The notes: generated by a model from the sequence alone, not told the origin. A stretch of 12,242 bases of DNA from Brucellaceae bacterium (GCA_031253705.1 JAIRVW010000440.1:1-12242); one strand, 5' to 3'; positions 1 through 6,683 are shown, numbered from the stretch's first letter. Program-made: numbers and translations.

Positions 1-437
1 AAGGCCAGTGGGAAGCTTTCCGCAATGCTTTCAGCCACATCATCATGCCGGCCTTGATTTTGGCTTTTGGTTCGATGGCTTATATCAGCCGTATGACCCG
101 CGGCTTCATGATTGAACAGCTCAATCAGGAATATATCATCACTGCCCGCGTCAAAGGCCTGTCATGGGCACGTACCGTGTGGGGACATGCATTCCGCAAT
201 GTCGCCGTGCAGGTGGTGACGGTTGTTGCGCTGTCCTATGCGTTCCTGCTCGAAGGTGCAGTGCTGACGGAAACCGTGTTCGCATGGCCGGGGTTCGGCC
301 GCTATCTCACCAATGCTCTGATGGCCGGTGATATGAATGCTGTGGTCGGCTGTACGCTGATCGTGGGTATTCTCTTCGTTGTCATCAATCTGATCAGCGA
401 TCTGCTTTACCGCGTCTTTGATCCGCGTACACGATAG
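1..437 (+). CDS. Dipeptide/oligopeptide ABC transporter permease, DppB/OppB type (5'-truncated)
   Basis: This is the C-terminal part of an inner-membrane permease of a peptide-type ABC importer. The reading frame is already open at base 3, so the start lies upstream of the window, and the ATG at 45 is an internal methionine. A cytoplasmic loop carries the EAA-type motif that docks on the ATPases (EYIITARVKGLSWARTVWG, then HAFRN). Hydrophobic segments follow, with the family sequence LTETVFAWPGFGRYL between them, and the protein ends in LLYRVFDPRTR, the usual DppB/OppB ending (DP-R). The stop is 8 bases before the next gene, a second permease, which is the standard heterodimer order. Family placement is secure. 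The substrate is not visible, and 'peptide' is the family's typical cargo only, since relatives carry nickel, glutathione, opines or sugars. Confidence 0.93.
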   Translation, partial: GQWEAFRNAFSHIIMPALILAFGSMAYISRMTRGFMIEQLNQEYIITARVKGLSWARTVWGHAFRNVAVQVVTVVALSYAFLLEGAVLTETVFAWPGFGRYLTNALMAGDMNAVVGCTLIVGILFVVINLISDLLYRVFDPRTR

Positions 438-445
438 GTGCTCTC

Positions 446-1372
446 ATGACTGATACTTCCAATTCCGCACCTAACGCTGTGTCATTCCGTGAATGGCTGC
501 GTGCGCCGGTGCCTTCTTCCGCCCTTCAGGCCAATGTGCAGCAATTGCGCCGCTCTTGGCTGAAGCTTCTGACCAATACATCCGCAGTTTTCGGCCTGTT
601 CGTTATTCTGCTGCTGGTGGCTGTGGCGATCTTTGCGCCTTATATCGCGCCTTATGATATCGGCGCCAATAATCTGGCCAATCGTCTGCAACCGCCGTCA
701 TGGGCGCATTATTTCGGCACTGATGAGCTGGGTCGCGATATTTTCAGCCGTCTGGTCTATGGTTCACGGATTACGCTTTATATCGTGACGCTGACGGCAA
801 TTATCGCTGCACCAATAGGCCTGATTGTCGGCACCACTGCCGGTTATATGGGCGGCTGGGTTGATACGGCGCTGATGCGTATTGTTGATATTTTCCTCGC
901 ATTTCCAAGCCTTGTTCTGGCGCTGTCTTTTGCGGCGGCGCTCGGACCCGGCATTGAGAATGCCGTGATTGCGATTTCGCTGGCTGCATGGCCGCCGATT
1001 GCCCGCCTTGCACGTGCGGAAACCCTGACCATCCGCTCGTCCGATTATGTGGCAGCAATCCGCTTGCAGGGTGCCTCCACCATGCGCGTGATCTGGCATC
1101 ACGTGGTGCCGATGTGTATCCCGTCCGTGGTGATCCGTATCACGCTGAATCTGTCATCAATCATTCTTACAGCCGCAGGCCTTGGCTTTCTCGGTCTCGG
1201 TGCGCAGCCGCCAAGCCCTGAATGGGGTGCGATGCTCTCCAGCGGCCGAGAATTCATGATGACCTCGTGGTGGCTCGCAGCCATGCCCGGTTGTGCCATT
1301 CTGCTCGCCAGCCTTGCCTTCAACCTGTTTGGTGACGGTCTGCGCGACGTGCTTGACCCGCGTAACGGATAA
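446..1372 (+). CDS. Dipeptide/oligopeptide ABC transporter permease, DppC/OppC type
   Basis: This is the second inner-membrane permease of the importer, 308 residues and full length for DppC/OppC. The N-terminus is cytoplasmic, with a first membrane segment near residues 46-67. The family hallmark FGTDELGRDIFSRLVYGSR lies at 90-108, with further membrane segments to about 295. The EAA-type ATPase-docking loop is at about 200-222 (DYVAAIRLQGAS, then HHVVP). The motif GLGFLGLGAQPPSPEWGAML at 245-264 is also typical of the family. The ATG at 446 has AGGTG at 436-440, five bases upstream, and follows the DppB stop by 8 bases. The last residues, LRDVLDPRNG, match the family's usual end. It should pair with the upstream permease. 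The cargo is unknown. Confidence 0.95.
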   Translation: MTDTSNSAPNAVSFREWLRAPVPSSALQANVQQLRRSWLKLLTNTSAVFGLFVILLLVAVAIFAPYIAPYDIGANNLANRLQPPSWAHYFGTDELGRDIFSRLVYGSRITLYIVTLTAIIAAPIGLIVGTTAGYMGGWVDTALMRIVDIFLAFPSLVLALSFAAALGPGIENAVIAISLAAWPPIARLARAETLTIRSSDYVAAIRLQGASTMRVIWHHVVPMCIPSVVIRITLNLSSIILTAAGLGFLGLGAQPPSPEWGAMLSSGREFMMTSWWLAAMPGCAILLASLAFNLFGDGLRDVLDPRNG

Positions 1373-1390
1373 GAGGAACGGATAAATCAA

Positions 1391-2254
1391 ATGACCAAAC
1401 CTCTGTTAGAAGTTGAAGATCTGTGGGTGTCCTTTCCCGGTGTTGACCGCTCAATCGATGTGGTGCGTGGCATCAGCTTTTCCATCGGGCGCGAGAAAGT
1501 CGGTATCGTAGGGGAGAGCGGTTCGGGTAAATCCATGACCGGCCGTTCGATCCTCAAACTGACCCCGAAAGCGGCGCAGATCAAAGCCAAGAAACTGCAA
1601 TTCGGTGATGTGGATTTGCTGGGTGCCAGCGAGCGCCAGATGCGCTCGGTTCGCGGCAATAAAATCTCGATGATTTTGCAGGATCCGAAATATTCGCTCA
1701 ATCCGCTGATCCGTATCGGCGACCAGATTATGGAAGCCTACCGGCTGCATCATCGGGTGAATAAGCAGGAAGCCCGTCAACGCACGCTGACCATGCTGGA
1801 AGCCGTGCATATCCGCGATGCGGAGCGGGTGATGAACCTGTTCCCGCATGAGATTTCCGGCGGTATGGGGCAGCGCGTGATGATCGCAATGATGCTGATC
1901 CCTGAACCGGATATGATTATTGCGGATGAGCCGACCTCGGCACTGGACGTGACGGTGCGCCGTCAGGTGCTGACCGTGCTGGATGAGCTGGTGAGCCGTT
2001 CCGGTACCGGCCTGATGTTCATCAGCCACGACCTCAATCTGGTGGCGGATTTCTGTGACCGTGTGCTGGTGATGTATGCCGGTCGCATCATGGAAGATCT
2101 GCCTGCCAAAGAACTGCACAAAGCGCAGCATCCTTATACGCAGGCTCTGCTTGCCAGCCTGCCGCGTCTCGACCAGCCGGTGGATATGCTGCAGGTGCCG
2201 GAGCGTGATCCGAGCTGGCTGTCAGGCGCGACACTGAGCGGAGGTCAGAAATAA
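1391..2254 (+). CDS. Peptide ABC transporter ATP-binding protein, DppD/OppD type
   Basis: This is the first of two cytoplasmic ATPases that power the importer. Visible motifs are Walker A GESGSGKS (41-48), a Q-loop (ILQDPKYSLNP), the ABC signature ISGGMGQ, Walker B DMIIADEP followed by the D-loop SALDV, and the H-loop FISHDLNLV. Near the C-terminus is the oligopeptide-transporter sequence HPYTQALLASLP. At 287 residues it is shorter than the roughly 320-330 usual for DppD/OppD. It stops soon after the HPYT segment and lacks the cysteine-bearing tail many relatives carry. The signature reads SGGMGQR where SGGMRQR is usual in this family. The ATG at 1391 has GAGGA at 1373-1377, somewhat far, and no better start nearby. 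The stop overlaps the next start by one base (TAATG at 2252-2256), which suggests translational coupling. Confidence 0.95.
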   Translation: MTKPLLEVEDLWVSFPGVDRSIDVVRGISFSIGREKVGIVGESGSGKSMTGRSILKLTPKAAQIKAKKLQFGDVDLLGASERQMRSVRGNKISMILQDPKYSLNPLIRIGDQIMEAYRLHHRVNKQEARQRTLTMLEAVHIRDAERVMNLFPHEISGGMGQRVMIAMMLIPEPDMIIADEPTSALDVTVRRQVLTVLDELVSRSGTGLMFISHDLNLVADFCDRVLVMYAGRIMEDLPAKELHKAQHPYTQALLASLPRLDQPVDMLQVPERDPSWLSGATLSGGQK

Positions 2255-3039
2255 TGGCGGATATTATGAGTGAAAAGACAAAGCCGCTGGTTGATGTGTC
2301 TGACCTGTCTGTCAGCTTTGGCAAGGGACGCAAGCGCTCAACTGTGGTCAAGAAAGTCCGCTTTCATATTGCCCGTGGTGAGGCCTATGGTCTGATCGGG
2401 GAATCCGGTTGCGGAAAGTCCACAATCCTGCGCGCATTGGCTGGCCTGATCCCGCATTATACCGGCAATTTCAGTTTCGACGGAACATTGCTGTCCGGCG
2501 AGCGGGACAAATCCTTCTTCCGCCGCGTGCAGATGGTGTTTCAGGATCCTTATGCTTCGCTGCATCCGCGCAAGATGGTGCATAAAGTGCTGGCGGAATC
2601 TCTGACCATTCACGGTATGGATCGCAAGGAAGAGCGTATCCGTGATGTGCTGACGGCTGTCGGTCTGGGACCAAGCTTCATGTATCGCTATCCGCATGAA
2701 TTGTCGGGTGGTCAGCGTCAGCGTGTGGCGATTGCCCGTGCACTGATTATCGAGCCGGAAGTGCTGTTGCTGGACGAGCCGACCTCGGCGCTGGATGTTT
2801 CTGTTCAGGCGGAAATTCTCAACCTGCTTAAAACCCTGCGTCGTGAACGTGGTCTGACCTATCTGATGGTCAGCCACGATCTGGCAGTGGTTGCGCATAT
2901 CTGCGAACGCGTCGGTGTGATGCATAAAGGCATTATTCTGGAAGAGCTGACAGCAGATGATCTGCGCCAGTCCCGTGCCAGCGCGCCTTATACGCAGGAA
3001 TTTTTGCAGGCCAGTGTTGAGGCCGTGGCGCATAGTTAA
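2254..3039 (+). CDS. Peptide ABC transporter ATP-binding protein, DppF/OppF type
   Basis: This is the second ATPase of the importer, 261 residues. It has Walker A GESGCGKST (49-57), Q-loop MVFQDPYASLHP, a canonical signature LSGGQRQRVAIARAL, Walker B VLLLDEP with D-loop SALDVS, and H-loop MVSHDLAVV. The end reads SAPYTQEFLQASVEA, a short form of the family's HPYT tail; the cysteine-containing extension seen in many OppF proteins is absent. The start at 2254 overlaps the preceding stop by one base and is supported by GGAGG at 2240-2244, nine bases upstream. An in-frame ATG at 2266 is a weaker alternative. With the preceding ATPase and two permeases it completes the membrane part of the importer. 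No substrate-binding protein gene is in the window. Confidence 0.95.
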   Translation: MADIMSEKTKPLVDVSDLSVSFGKGRKRSTVVKKVRFHIARGEAYGLIGESGCGKSTILRALAGLIPHYTGNFSFDGTLLSGERDKSFFRRVQMVFQDPYASLHPRKMVHKVLAESLTIHGMDRKEERIRDVLTAVGLGPSFMYRYPHELSGGQRQRVAIARALIIEPEVLLLDEPTSALDVSVQAEILNLLKTLRRERGLTYLMVSHDLAVVAHICERVGVMHKGIILEELTADDLRQSRASAPYTQEFLQASVEAVAHS

Positions 3040-3066
3040 ATCAGGGTCAAATCGGGGATTATAATC

Positions 3067-4068
3067 ATGAGTTATCAGCATGCGGCCAATCCGGCGGCTG
3101 AATGGGAGCGGGTGCAAAATCCTGCGCAGTCCGGCTGGTCGGAGGCCGGATTGCAGGCTGTAGAAGCCTGTGCCAATGGTCAGGAAACCGACGCGCTGAT
3201 GATCGTGCAGGCGGGCAAGATCATCTACACCTATGGCGATGTTACCCATAAATATCTCTGCCATTCGATCCGCAAAAGCATTCTGGCCGCGTTGATGGGG
3301 CAGGATGTGGCGGATGGTACGATTGATCTGAGCCTGACGCTTGAGCAACTCGGCATCGACGATAATGATGGTTTGAGCGAAGTTGAAAAGCAGGCAACAG
3401 TCTATGACCTGCTGACCGCACGTTCCGGTATTTATCATGCGGCAGGGTATGAAACGCCATGGATGCGCATGATCAAGGAGAAGCGCCACTCCCATGCTCC
3501 GGGCACTTTCTGGTGTTATAATAACTGGGATTTCAATGCGCTGGGCACGATTTTCGAGCAACTGACCGGTAAGACCGTGCATCAGGCTTTTGACGAGCGT
3601 ATTGCCAAGCCGCTGCAGTTCGAAGATTTTTCGCTCACCGGCGATAAGCCGGATGGCTGGCATGACCGTTTCACCGAGAGCCGCCATGCAGCCTATCCGT
3701 TCCGCTTGTCGACCCGCGATCTGGCACGGTTCAGCCAGCTTTATCTGCGCCATGGCCGCTGGAATGGTGAGGATGTGTTGCCAAAAGGCTGGGCGCAGGA
3801 ATGTGTGATGCCTTATTCCGATGCCGGTGCGCGCGGTGCCTATGGCTATATGTGGTGGCTGGAGCGTGACGGCGTGTTCTTCCCCGGCGTTGTGACGCCA
3901 AAGGGCAGCTATGCGGGCTTTGGTGCGGGTGGACATTTCTGCATTACCATACCGGCGCTGGATATGGTGATTGTCCATCGGGTGGATACGGATATTACCG
4001 GTCGTCAGCTTAACCGGCATAAATTCGGCCGCTTGCTGAAACTGATCTTCGACGCATTTCAGGGGTGA
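3067..4068 (+). CDS. Serine hydrolase, beta-lactamase superfamily (SxxK; nylon-oligomer-hydrolase/EstB-like)
   Basis: This is a 333-residue enzyme of the class C beta-lactamase/penicillin-binding-protein fold (Pfam Beta-lactamase type, peptidase family S12 relatives). The nucleophile motif SIRK is at 67-70, the YxN motif YNN at 151-153, and the third motif appears as GAGGH at 286-290 in place of KTG/HTG. The segment LLTARSGIYH (115-124) is typical of 6-aminohexanoate-dimer-hydrolase and EstB-like members. There is no signal peptide or membrane segment, so it should act in the cytoplasm on imported material. This fits an amidase, peptidase or esterase better than an exported beta-lactamase. 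It follows the ATPase gene by 27 bases, with only a weak GGGGA-like ribosome site at about 3054-3058. The exact reaction (amide, D-amino-acid peptide or ester cleavage) cannot be read from sequence. Confidence 0.9.
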   Translation: MSYQHAANPAAEWERVQNPAQSGWSEAGLQAVEACANGQETDALMIVQAGKIIYTYGDVTHKYLCHSIRKSILAALMGQDVADGTIDLSLTLEQLGIDDNDGLSEVEKQATVYDLLTARSGIYHAAGYETPWMRMIKEKRHSHAPGTFWCYNNWDFNALGTIFEQLTGKTVHQAFDERIAKPLQFEDFSLTGDKPDGWHDRFTESRHAAYPFRLSTRDLARFSQLYLRHGRWNGEDVLPKGWAQECVMPYSDAGARGAYGYMWWLERDGVFFPGVVTPKGSYAGFGAGGHFCITIPALDMVIVHRVDTDITGRQLNRHKFGRLLKLIFDAFQG

Positions 4069-4078
4069 GGGAAATGCG

Positions 4079-4083
4079 GGAGG
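4079..4083 (+). promoter_or_regulatory. Ribosome binding site deciding the MmgE/PrpD start
   Basis: GGAGG lies within the purine-rich stretch GGGAGGAGGAAATG. It is five bases before ATG 4089 and is the best Shine-Dalgarno match near this gene start. The upstream alternatives are GTG 4065, inside the previous gene's end, and ATG 4074. They are preceded only by AGGGG or GAGGG sequences at less favourable spacing. Confidence 0.6.
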
Positions 4084-4088
4084 AGGAA

Positions 4089-5432
4089 ATGACGGTTGCC
4101 GAGGCCATTGCACAGGTTTGCGCAAGGCCGGTAACCAGCGAAAAAGCGCGTCTGCTGGCGCGTGATGCGATTATCGACACGCTGGCCTGTATGGTGGCAG
4201 GGCGTAATGATCCGAGCACAAAAACGGTTCTTGATGCTTTTGCCATGACCGGCAGTGCGGGAGAGGCGCTGCTGGTAACCGGCGAAAAATCAAGTCCGAT
4301 GCTGGCGGCGCTGGTGAATGGTACTGCCGCTCATGCGCTGGATTATGATGACAACTTTCTGCCGGGCATGAGCCATGCTTCAGCGGTTATCGTTCCGGCT
4401 TTGCTAGCTGTTGCGGATTTTGACAAGATATCCGGCGCACAGCTGATCGATGCCTATCTGGCAGGCCTTCAGGCGCAGGCACTGGTTGGCCGCGGGGTCG
4501 GGCAGGCGCATTATACGGCTGGCTGGCACGGGACATCGACGGTTGGCAGTATCGGCACCGCAGCTGCAGTGGCGCATCTGCTGGGATTGGATGAAGAGGC
4601 AATTGCGCGGGTGCTCACCATTGCCGTGAGCTATGCATCCGGCACCAAAGGTCAGTTTGGTACGCTGATCAAACCGTTTCATGCGGGTATGGCTGCACGC
4701 AATGCCGTAGAAGCTGCATTGCTGGCACAAGCGGGTATGCAGGCGCGGGCTGATATTCTGGAAGGTGAACAGGGCTTTCACGCTTTGTTTGCCGGTGACC
4801 CGCGCCGTGGCTGGAAAAGCGAAGAGATTATCGCTACCACGGATCATGTGATTGAAACCGCCGGTGTCATGCCGAAGAAGCACCCGTGCTGCGGTTCAAC
4901 CCATCTGATCGTTGACGGCTTGCTGGATCTGATGCGTGAACACGGATTCACGGCAGAGGATGTGGCAAGTGTCGAGGCGCTGGTTGGCATCGCCAATTAC
5001 CGCAATTTGACCTATCCGCAGCCGGTTGATGAAATGCAGGCGCGTTTTTCCATGCATTATTGTGTGGCGCGGGCCTTGCGGCAGGGCAGTCTCAGCCTTG
5101 CTGATTTCACGCCGCAGGCTGTTGCTGACCATGCCGCTGATCCGCTTCTGTCCTGTGTGACAATGCTGAGCTACAGCGCGGATGAAGAGCGTCTTGCGCA
5201 GGATAAGTTGCCGCATATTGCAACTGTAAAACTCCATGACGGTCGTGTGCTGACGGTATCACGCAATTATGCGGTTGGCAGTCTGCAGGAGCCTTTCACG
5301 GATACCGACCGCTATGCGAAGTTCATGGATTGTTGTGGTGCACTGGAAAGTGCTTCCGCTCTCTATGACGATCTGCTGAAGCTGGATCAGGCCGAAAATT
5401 TACGGGCGCTGAAAGCGTGTTTCAGCGCCTGA
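4089..5432 (+). CDS. MmgE/PrpD family protein (dehydratase/decarboxylase/epimerase superfamily)
   Basis: This 447-residue protein belongs to the family of 2-methylcitrate dehydratase (PrpD), cis-aconitate decarboxylase (ACOD1/CAD) and iminodisuccinate epimerase. Family segments are NGTAAHALDYDD (77-88), SHASAVIVPALLA (95-107), WHGTSTVGSIGTAAAVA (146-162), LIKPFHAGMAARN (193-205) and KKHPCCGSTH (263-272). The Asp of DYDD, His96, His147, Lys195 and Lys264 line up with active-site positions I recall for ACOD1, so it looks catalytically competent. It lacks features that would name it PrpD itself, and no prpB or prpC genes are nearby. I chose ATG 4089 because GGAGG at 4079-4083 sits five bases upstream. 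In-frame alternatives are ATG 4074 and GTG 4065, the latter overlapping the hydrolase stop. Last gene of the operon. It probably processes a carboxylate released by the hydrolase (inference). Confidence 0.92.
   Translation: MTVAEAIAQVCARPVTSEKARLLARDAIIDTLACMVAGRNDPSTKTVLDAFAMTGSAGEALLVTGEKSSPMLAALVNGTAAHALDYDDNFLPGMSHASAVIVPALLAVADFDKISGAQLIDAYLAGLQAQALVGRGVGQAHYTAGWHGTSTVGSIGTAAAVAHLLGLDEEAIARVLTIAVSYASGTKGQFGTLIKPFHAGMAARNAVEAALLAQAGMQARADILEGEQGFHALFAGDPRRGWKSEEIIATTDHVIETAGVMPKKHPCCGSTHLIVDGLLDLMREHGFTAEDVASVEALVGIANYRNLTYPQPVDEMQARFSMHYCVARALRQGSLSLADFTPQAVADHAADPLLSCVTMLSYSADEERLAQDKLPHIATVKLHDGRVLTVSRNYAVGSLQEPFTDTDRYAKFMDCCGALESASALYDDLLKLDQAENLRALKACFSA
5406..5428. terminator. Inverted repeat at the convergent gene junction, possible bidirectional terminator
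   Basis: This is a perfect 9-bp inverted repeat, GCGCTGAAA and TTTCAGCGC, with a 5-base loop (GCGTG). It covers the last codons of the MmgE/PrpD gene and lies just beyond the LysR stop when read on the - strand. No run of T follows on either strand, so it is not a canonical intrinsic terminator. It could still act as a bidirectional terminator or as a 3'-end stabilising hairpin. It may instead be a by-product of the coding sequence. Confidence 0.4.
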
Positions 5433-5441
5433 ACTTCAGGC
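5427..5441. repeat. Perfect palindrome between convergent stop codons
   Basis: GCCTGAA and TTCAGGC face each other around a single base at 5434. This palindrome includes the stop codon of the + strand gene (5430-5432) and that of the - strand LysR gene (5436-5438). It overlaps the right arm of the larger hairpin at 5406-5428 by two bases, so both cannot form fully at once. Its role may be transcription end formation for both genes; there is no T-tract. Confidence 0.45.
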
Positions 5442-6359
5442 AAACCAGTCAATCTCTCTGGCGGCGAGGGCAGAAGCGCGCCGCCAGAAGCGCTCGGCAT
5501 AGTCGGTGCGGAAACGCTGCGAACGATAGACGCGGATTTCCACATCCAGATCGTAAGCCTCATCACCGGCACGCACCAGAATACCGCGTTTCCATTCATC
5601 AGGGATCAGACTTTTCGGAATCCATGCAACGCCCTGACCGGAAACCGCCATGGCTTTCAGGCCGACAGCCATACCGTTTTCATAGACCATATTGAGTTTC
5701 AGGCCGCGGTTTTCGACAAGCGGATCGAGAACCTGTGCAAAGAATGTCGTATCGCGGTAGCGCAGATATTCGGTCGGCAAGGTGCTGTTTTCTAAACGGT
5801 GCATCGGTCGTCCGGCGCCATCTGCCGCGCTGACCGCAATGACTTTCTCATGGCCGAGTGAGAGATAGGGGAAATTTTTGAGATCTTCCATCTGGCTGAC
5901 AGACGGATGGGAATAGGTTAGCAGAAAATCGCAATTACCGTTGAGCAATGTAGAGACATTGCCGAGAAAAGACGGATGCGGATCGGAGAAACGGGTTCTG
6001 AAATTATCTCCGTTTTTCTCAATCTCCGCCATTAATGCGGGAAAAAACGTCAGAGACAAAGTGTTGAGCGTTGCGAAAGACAGCACTTCGAGCATCGGCG
6101 TATAACGCGCGCTCAGTTCATCACGCGCATGGGTCAGCAGACCGACCGCGTCATGTGCGCGTGCAAGAAAGCTCTGTCCTGCGAGTGTCAGACGGATCGG
6201 ATAGGTGGTGCGATCAATCAGCGGAACGCCGACCCATGCCTCAAGCTGTCTGATCCGGCGCGAGAGCGCTGACTGTGTGACATGCCGCTCATTAGCCGCG
6301 CGGGAGAAATTCAGGTGTTGTGACAGGCAGAGAAAATCTTCGAGCCACTTCAGTTCCAT
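5436..6359 (-). CDS. LysR-type transcriptional regulator
   Basis: This 307-residue protein is of normal LysR length. The N-terminal winged helix-turn-helix is plain: MELKWLEDFLCLSQHLNFSR, then AANERHVTQSALSRRIRQLE, ending near VGVPLIDRTTYPIRLTLAG (about residue 60). The C-terminal effector-binding domain spans about 90-295 and has no close functional signature I recognise. I chose the ATG at 6357-6359 because MELKWLEDF is the usual start of this subfamily. A TTG at 6374 would add five residues and has no supporting ribosome site. The gene converges on the transporter/hydrolase operon rather than diverging from it, so control of that operon is possible but not implied by layout. Its own promoter probably lies in 6360-6430, which includes half of a palindromic repeat that may bind a regulator. 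Confidence 0.95.
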   Translation of the reverse strand: MELKWLEDFLCLSQHLNFSRAANERHVTQSALSRRIRQLEAWVGVPLIDRTTYPIRLTLAGQSFLARAHDAVGLLTHARDELSARYTPMLEVLSFATLNTLSLTFFPALMAEIEKNGDNFRTRFSDPHPSFLGNVSTLLNGNCDFLLTYSHPSVSQMEDLKNFPYLSLGHEKVIAVSAADGAGRPMHRLENSTLPTEYLRYRDTTFFAQVLDPLVENRGLKLNMVYENGMAVGLKAMAVSGQGVAWIPKSLIPDEWKRGILVRAGDEAYDLDVEIRVYRSQRFRTDYAERFWRRASALAAREIDWFA

Positions 6360-6389
6360 AGAAAAATTCCGCAATAGTCATTCACATGT

Positions 6390-6499
6390 CTTAAAGCGGT
6401 TCTATAGACAATTGAATTGTTTGAACCGCTCTATTTCTTTATTATTCGCATTGTCCTTACGCAAAACCGCTGCGCAGTTTTACCGGAAGTGCTTTAAAG
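6390..6499. repeat. Composite palindromic intergenic repeat, Rhizobiales type (probable)
   Basis: Two inverted-repeat modules lie side by side. The left one pairs AGCGGTTC (6395-6402) with GAACCGCT (6423-6430) and encloses a perfect palindrome ACAATT-G-AATTGT (6408-6420). The right one pairs GCATTGTCC (6448-6456) imperfectly with GGAAGTGC (6485-6492) and has an inner stem AAAAC/GTTTT (6463-6467, 6477-6481). The outer ends CTTAAAGC and GCTTTAAAG are near inverted copies. The sequence CGCAAAACCGCTGCGCA resembles highly repeated intergenic elements I remember from Brucella, Ochrobactrum and rhizobia. That copy number cannot be tested inside one window. Confidence 0.6.
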
Positions 6500-6628
6500 A
6501 GGTTCCTTCTTAGAATAAAAACGGATGAGGGTCATCTGAAAATTACTGAGGATGGCTAACAATGCATATGTTACTGAAATTTCATATTTAAAAGCCTGCA
6601 TGATGCGTGACTTGTTCGGATGGCTGAC

Positions 6629-6656
6629 TTGACAAGAGCGTGCTGACAAGTTTCAT
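6629..6656 (+). promoter_or_regulatory. Candidate promoter of the macroglobulin gene
   Basis: A consensus -35 TTGACA at 6629-6634 is followed after 16 bases by TTTCAT at 6651-6656, a weak -10. The site is 33 bases upstream of the ATG, which leaves a short leader of about 25 bases. The -35 is exact, but -10 boxes in this group are often poorly conserved, so the assignment is tentative. Confidence 0.35.
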
Positions 6657-6678
6657 GCTGGTTCAAATTTAATTGACC

Positions 6679-6683
6679 GGAGA
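6679..6683 (+). promoter_or_regulatory. Ribosome binding site of the macroglobulin gene
   Basis: GGAGA lies six bases before ATG 6690 and supports that start over the next in-frame ATG at 6696. Both starts would keep the signal peptide. Confidence 0.65.

Noticed and set aside
1451..2131. Open frame of 226 codons on the - strand opposite the first ATPase
   Set aside because: Shadow of the ATPase gene. It has a His/Gln-rich composition and no motifs.
3067..4068. Antibiotic-resistance beta-lactamase
   Set aside because: No signal peptide, no KTG motif, and it sits in a transporter/catabolic operon. It belongs to the wider superfamily rather than to a resistance enzyme.
2338..4125. Long open frame of 595 codons on the - strand
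   Set aside because: It lies opposite the second ATPase and the serine hydrolase, both with clear family motifs. Its translation is rich in His, Gln, Arg and Ile with no recognisable domain, as expected of an antisense shadow.
5458..5487. 9-bp inverted repeat CTGGCGGCG/CGCCGCCAG
   Set aside because: It lies inside the LysR coding region in Ala/Arg-rich codons, with no T-tract. It is more likely a codon-composition effect than a terminator.
6205..6513. Open frame of 102 codons on the + strand spanning the LysR start and the repeat
   Set aside because: It covers the antisense of the LysR DNA-binding domain and then the palindromic repeat. The translation has no recognisable content and there is no good ribosome site.
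6630..6650. TGACAAG direct repeat as a regulator site
   Set aside because: The 7-base repeat at 14-bp spacing overlaps the candidate promoter but is too short to separate from chance without comparison to orthologous promoters.
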